Shown here: one piece after another, positions 61,844 to 64,000 of the stretch
Layout: each line of letters starts with the position of its first letter
How positions within the stretch are numbered: position 1 is the first letter of the stretch
NCBI GenBank assembly: GCA_017656305.1
Contig: JACDOG010000003.1
Span: 124,001 to 188,000 of the forward strand
From: Thermoanaerobacteraceae bacterium
GTDB lineage: Bacteria; Bacillota; JADQBR01
Direction of reading: 5' to 3'
DNA length: 64,000 bases
Position numbers and translations under genes: made by a program
The notes under the pieces: model-generated
What the model was told of the DNA's origin: nothing
The model's database searches: none
The model's input: only the letters and a program-made list of their open reading frames with translations

Positions 61844-63232
61844 ATGACTACAGCTCACTGGCTTTATGTTATTGGTGTTTTGGTTGTTGTTGCCACAATG
61901 ATTTTCCGTCGTAATGTCGTTATTCCTTGTGTGCTTTTTACATTTCTTATTGGCTGGCTTTATAAGGCAAGTTTTGTCGGTGGATTGCAAGCGGTTTTCA
62001 ATGCAAGTTTCACAGCTGGCAAAGGTTTATTTAGCATTTTCTTAATCATTGGTATTATGGTGGCGTTACTGAAGGCCATCAGTAGAGAAGGCGCAGACGA
62101 GTTGATGGTTAAGCCGCTGAAGGGCGTTATGTCTACTCCATTAATCAGTTACGTGGTAATTATCATTGCCACAGTGATTATTTCATTATTTTTCTGGCCC
62201 ACTCCGGCTGCTCCGCTGCTGGGTGCATTGCTGGTGCCCGCGGCAATAAGGGTAGGTTTGCCACCGATGATGGCAGCTATAGCATTGGCGCTGGCCGGTC
62301 AGGGTATGACTCTTGCTGGTGACACTATTATTCAAGGTGCACCTGGATTGACAGCTAAAGCAGCAGGTGTACCGGTTGAAATGGTTACTACCAAAGGAAC
62401 TATCTTAACACTGATTGCCGGTGTGATAGCCATTGTGTTAGCCTGGATTCTGAACAGGAAAGAAATTAAGGAGTTTGATCCGGAAGCGTATGAAGCTGAG
62501 GCAGCTGCCACTGCAGAAGAAGCAGTTCAGCAAGCTGCCGGGACGCAGGCATCTGAAGGAAAAGCCAGGATATTGGCTTGGATTATGTCAATCGGTTTAA
62601 TAGCTGTTATTATCTTTATGTTTGCCTTTGATATTAAGGGCGGTGACTCCTCAGCTCTTCTCGGTGGTATGGCAATTATCATCATTTCCCTTGCAGCTCT
62701 AATTAGTGACGGCGCAGGGGGACTTGACAGTGTTGCCGATTATATTGCAGAAGGTCTGGTGTTTGCTTTTAAAGTAATGGGCCCCATTATTCCTATTGCA
62801 GGCTTCTTCTTCATGGGAAGTCCGGAAACTGCTCCCGCCATTCTTGGTGAGGGTGCCCCTGGCTTCTTGTTTGATATCGGGGAAATGGTTTCCCAGGTGA
62901 TTCCGGCTAACGGATTTGCTGCAGCTTTTGGTTTGCTAATCCTCGGAGCAATTACAGGTTTGGATGGCTCCGGTTTCTCCGGGCTACCAGTAGTTGGTAC
63001 ACTGGCCGGTGCTATGGCTGGCGGAGATGCCAACGTAGCATCTACTCTCGGTGCTATCGGTCAAATGGGCGCCATTTGGTTTGGTGGCGGAGCATTGGTT
63101 GCTTGGAGTTCTCTGGTTGCAGTAGCCGGTATCTGTGGCGTATCTGTTCTGGACCTGGTTCGCAAGAACCTGGTACCGGTATTGACAGGACTAGTTGTTT
63201 GTACAGTATTTGGTGTATTATTCTTAATGTAA
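61844..63232 (+). CDS. Multi-pass membrane permease, ion-transporter-like
   Basis: 462 residues with about 11-12 hydrophobic segments in two halves separated by a hydrophilic alanine/glutamate-rich loop (about 205-245). Repeated re-entrant-like features: L-A-G-Q-G-M-T-L-A-G-D-T-I-I-Q-G-A-P-G in the first half and I-T-G-L-D-G-S-G-F-S-G-L-P in the second. This is the inverted-repeat layout of IT-superfamily carriers (GntP, CitM, NhaC-like). AGGAGGTG precedes ATG 61844. Substrate unknown; an organic acid product or substrate of the neighbouring pathway is plausible. Base composition is more AT-rich than the upstream genes. Confidence 0.78.
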   Translation: MTTAHWLYVIGVLVVVATMIFRRNVVIPCVLFTFLIGWLYKASFVGGLQAVFNASFTAGKGLFSIFLIIGIMVALLKAISREGADELMVKPLKGVMSTPLISYVVIIIATVIISLFFWPTPAAPLLGALLVPAAIRVGLPPMMAAIALALAGQGMTLAGDTIIQGAPGLTAKAAGVPVEMVTTKGTILTLIAGVIAIVLAWILNRKEIKEFDPEAYEAEAAATAEEAVQQAAGTQASEGKARILAWIMSIGLIAVIIFMFAFDIKGGDSSALLGGMAIIIISLAALISDGAGGLDSVADYIAEGLVFAFKVMGPIIPIAGFFFMGSPETAPAILGEGAPGFLFDIGEMVSQVIPANGFAAAFGLLILGAITGLDGSGFSGLPVVGTLAGAMAGGDANVASTLGAIGQMGAIWFGGGALVAWSSLVAVAGICGVSVLDLVRKNLVPVLTGLVVCTVFGVLFLM

Positions 63233-63248
63233 TCAGGTAAAACCAGGT

Positions 63249-63269
63249 GGAGGGGTTTATCACCCCTCC
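63249..63269 (+). terminator. Hairpin after the permease gene
   Basis: GGAGGGG (63249-63255) and CCCCTCC (63263-63269) around TTTATCA. A T-rich stretch follows but is interrupted. Confidence 0.6.
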
Positions 63270-63346
63270 GCTTAAAATTTGCTTAACACTTCTCATCTAT
63301 GATGATGATAGTATTTGGATACCACCAGTCTAAGGGAGGACAATTG

Positions 63347-64000
63347 ATGACTACTGCACTGACCTTAATCATTAGTTTTGTCTTTATTATGGCCGGTGCC
63401 GAGCTGTTCACCAACGGGGTGGAATGGGTGGGCAAGCGTTTCGGTCTTCCGGAAGGTGCGGTGGGCAGCCTGCTGGCTGCTGTGGCCACGGCCTTGCCGG
63501 AAACCATGGTACCTATTATCGCCATTATTTTCGGCGGTGGTGCTCACGGTGAGGAGATTGGTACCGGCGCCATTCTCGGTGCGCCGTTCATGCTGGGAAC
63601 GCTGGCCTTTTGCGTTACCGGTTTGGCTGTGGTTGTTTTCTCCCGGTCGGGCAGGAGGGCGCCCAGGGTGGAGATTAACCGGAAAGTGATGTTGAGAGAC
63701 CTGTCCTTTTTCTTGAAAGTTTATGCCCTTGCCATTCTAGCAGCGTTCATTCGCAGTCACCTGTTGAAGGTTGTGGTTGCCCTGGGCCTGTTTACCATGT
63801 ACGGTATCTATGCCTACAAAACCATTACCGATGAAGACGAGGAAGATGAGGAAGAGGAATTACACCCGCTGTTTCTGGCCAAAAAGTCGGCCAACCCGCC
63901 TACCGGCCTGATTCTCCTGCAGGTTGCGCTGGCTATGGGAGCCATAATTTACGGTGCTCACATGTTTGTCGGCGGCCTCGAGGTGGTGGCCGAGCACCTG
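63347..64000 (+). CDS. Sodium/calcium exchanger-family (CaCA) membrane protein, 3' truncated
   Basis: 218 codons to the right edge of the window, frame open. F-I-M-A-G-A-E-L-F-T-N-G-V-E-W, then G-S-L-L-A-A-V-A-T-A-L-P-E-T-M-V-P matches the alpha-1 repeat of CaCA antiporters (the P-E glutamate is the ion ligand), and G-A-I-L-G-A-P-F continues it. A cytoplasmic acidic cluster (D-E-D-E-E-D-E-E-E-E) follows at about 165-177, then the start of the second half. AAGGGAGGA (63332-63340) precedes ATG 63347. Ion specificity is not readable. Confidence 0.85.
   Translation, partial: MTTALTLIISFVFIMAGAELFTNGVEWVGKRFGLPEGAVGSLLAAVATALPETMVPIIAIIFGGGAHGEEIGTGAILGAPFMLGTLAFCVTGLAVVVFSRSGRRAPRVEINRKVMLRDLSFFLKVYALAILAAFIRSHLLKVVVALGLFTMYGIYAYKTITDEDEEDEEEELHPLFLAKKSANPPTGLILLQVALAMGAIIYGAHMFVGGLEVVAEHL

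Overview
The window reads as a chromosomal segment of an anaerobic, spore-forming Clostridia-type Firmicute (Bacillota), most like the Peptococcaceae/Desulfotomaculum group. The evidence is stage-specific sporulation genes (spoIIP, spoIVA and a YIEGIA-family block), an IspH-ribosomal protein S1 fusion, strong AGGAGG ribosome binding sites with frequent GTG/TTG starts, and a catabolic region run by sigma-54. Assignment to a genus is not possible from the sequence alone. Most genes are on the + strand; the main exceptions are rluB, a 62-codon gene at about 6.1 kb, a broken capA and a multicopper oxidase.

Layout. 1-2.8 kb: end of a branched-chain amino acid ABC transporter (livM, livK, livF), overlapping convergently with rluB. 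3.7-7 kb: stress-type and zinc-ribbon proteins, cobalamin adenosyltransferase, an FAA-family hydrolase and small unknown proteins. 7-14.3 kb: aromatic amino acid cluster (HutP-family protein, aroH, a degenerate TrpF-like protein, aroF, pheA, tyrA, aroA), then cmk and plsC. 14.4-17.7 kb: ispH-rpsA fusion and fni, which appears to begin with an AUA codon. 17.7-20.1 kb: an Fe-S flavoprotein, an MBL-fold hydrolase and a metallophosphoesterase. 20.1-24.4 kb: a broken capA, then bioY-bioD-bioA-bioB behind a promoter that overlaps a BirA operator. 24.5-28.7 kb: DUF1614, spoIIP, YIEGIA protein, its small partner and two DUF3189 paralogues. 28.7-34.7 kb: DUF512 protein, der, plsY, gpsA, spoIVA. 34.8-38.8 kb: FMN riboswitch and ribD-ribE-ribBA-ribH. 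38.8-46.8 kb: SAM riboswitch, metY-metX, then a thrR/pheB-like regulator, hom, thrC, thrB, lysC. 46.8-50.6 kb: a stalk-domain protein, tRNA-Pro(GGG), a multicopper oxidase that looks acquired, and two very small genes.

50.8-64 kb: an amino acid catabolic region with a class III aminotransferase, an APC permease, a PAS/AAA+/TyrR-type sigma-54 activator, an aldehyde:ferredoxin oxidoreductase pseudogene, glutamate dehydrogenase, an ADP-forming acyl-CoA synthetase, a family III CoA-transferase, a multi-pass permease and the start of a Na+/Ca2+ exchanger-type protein. Three genes here have textbook -24/-12 promoters. Five exact copies of a 14-bp palindrome, ATGC-N6-GCAT, and one near-copy lie in the intergenic regions. 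I read this as one sigma-54 regulon that takes up amino acids, deaminates them with glutamate recycling, and handles acyl-CoA products. The activator's operator has the 6-N6-6 layout of TyrR boxes but a different sequence. This is the most interesting candidate system in the window.
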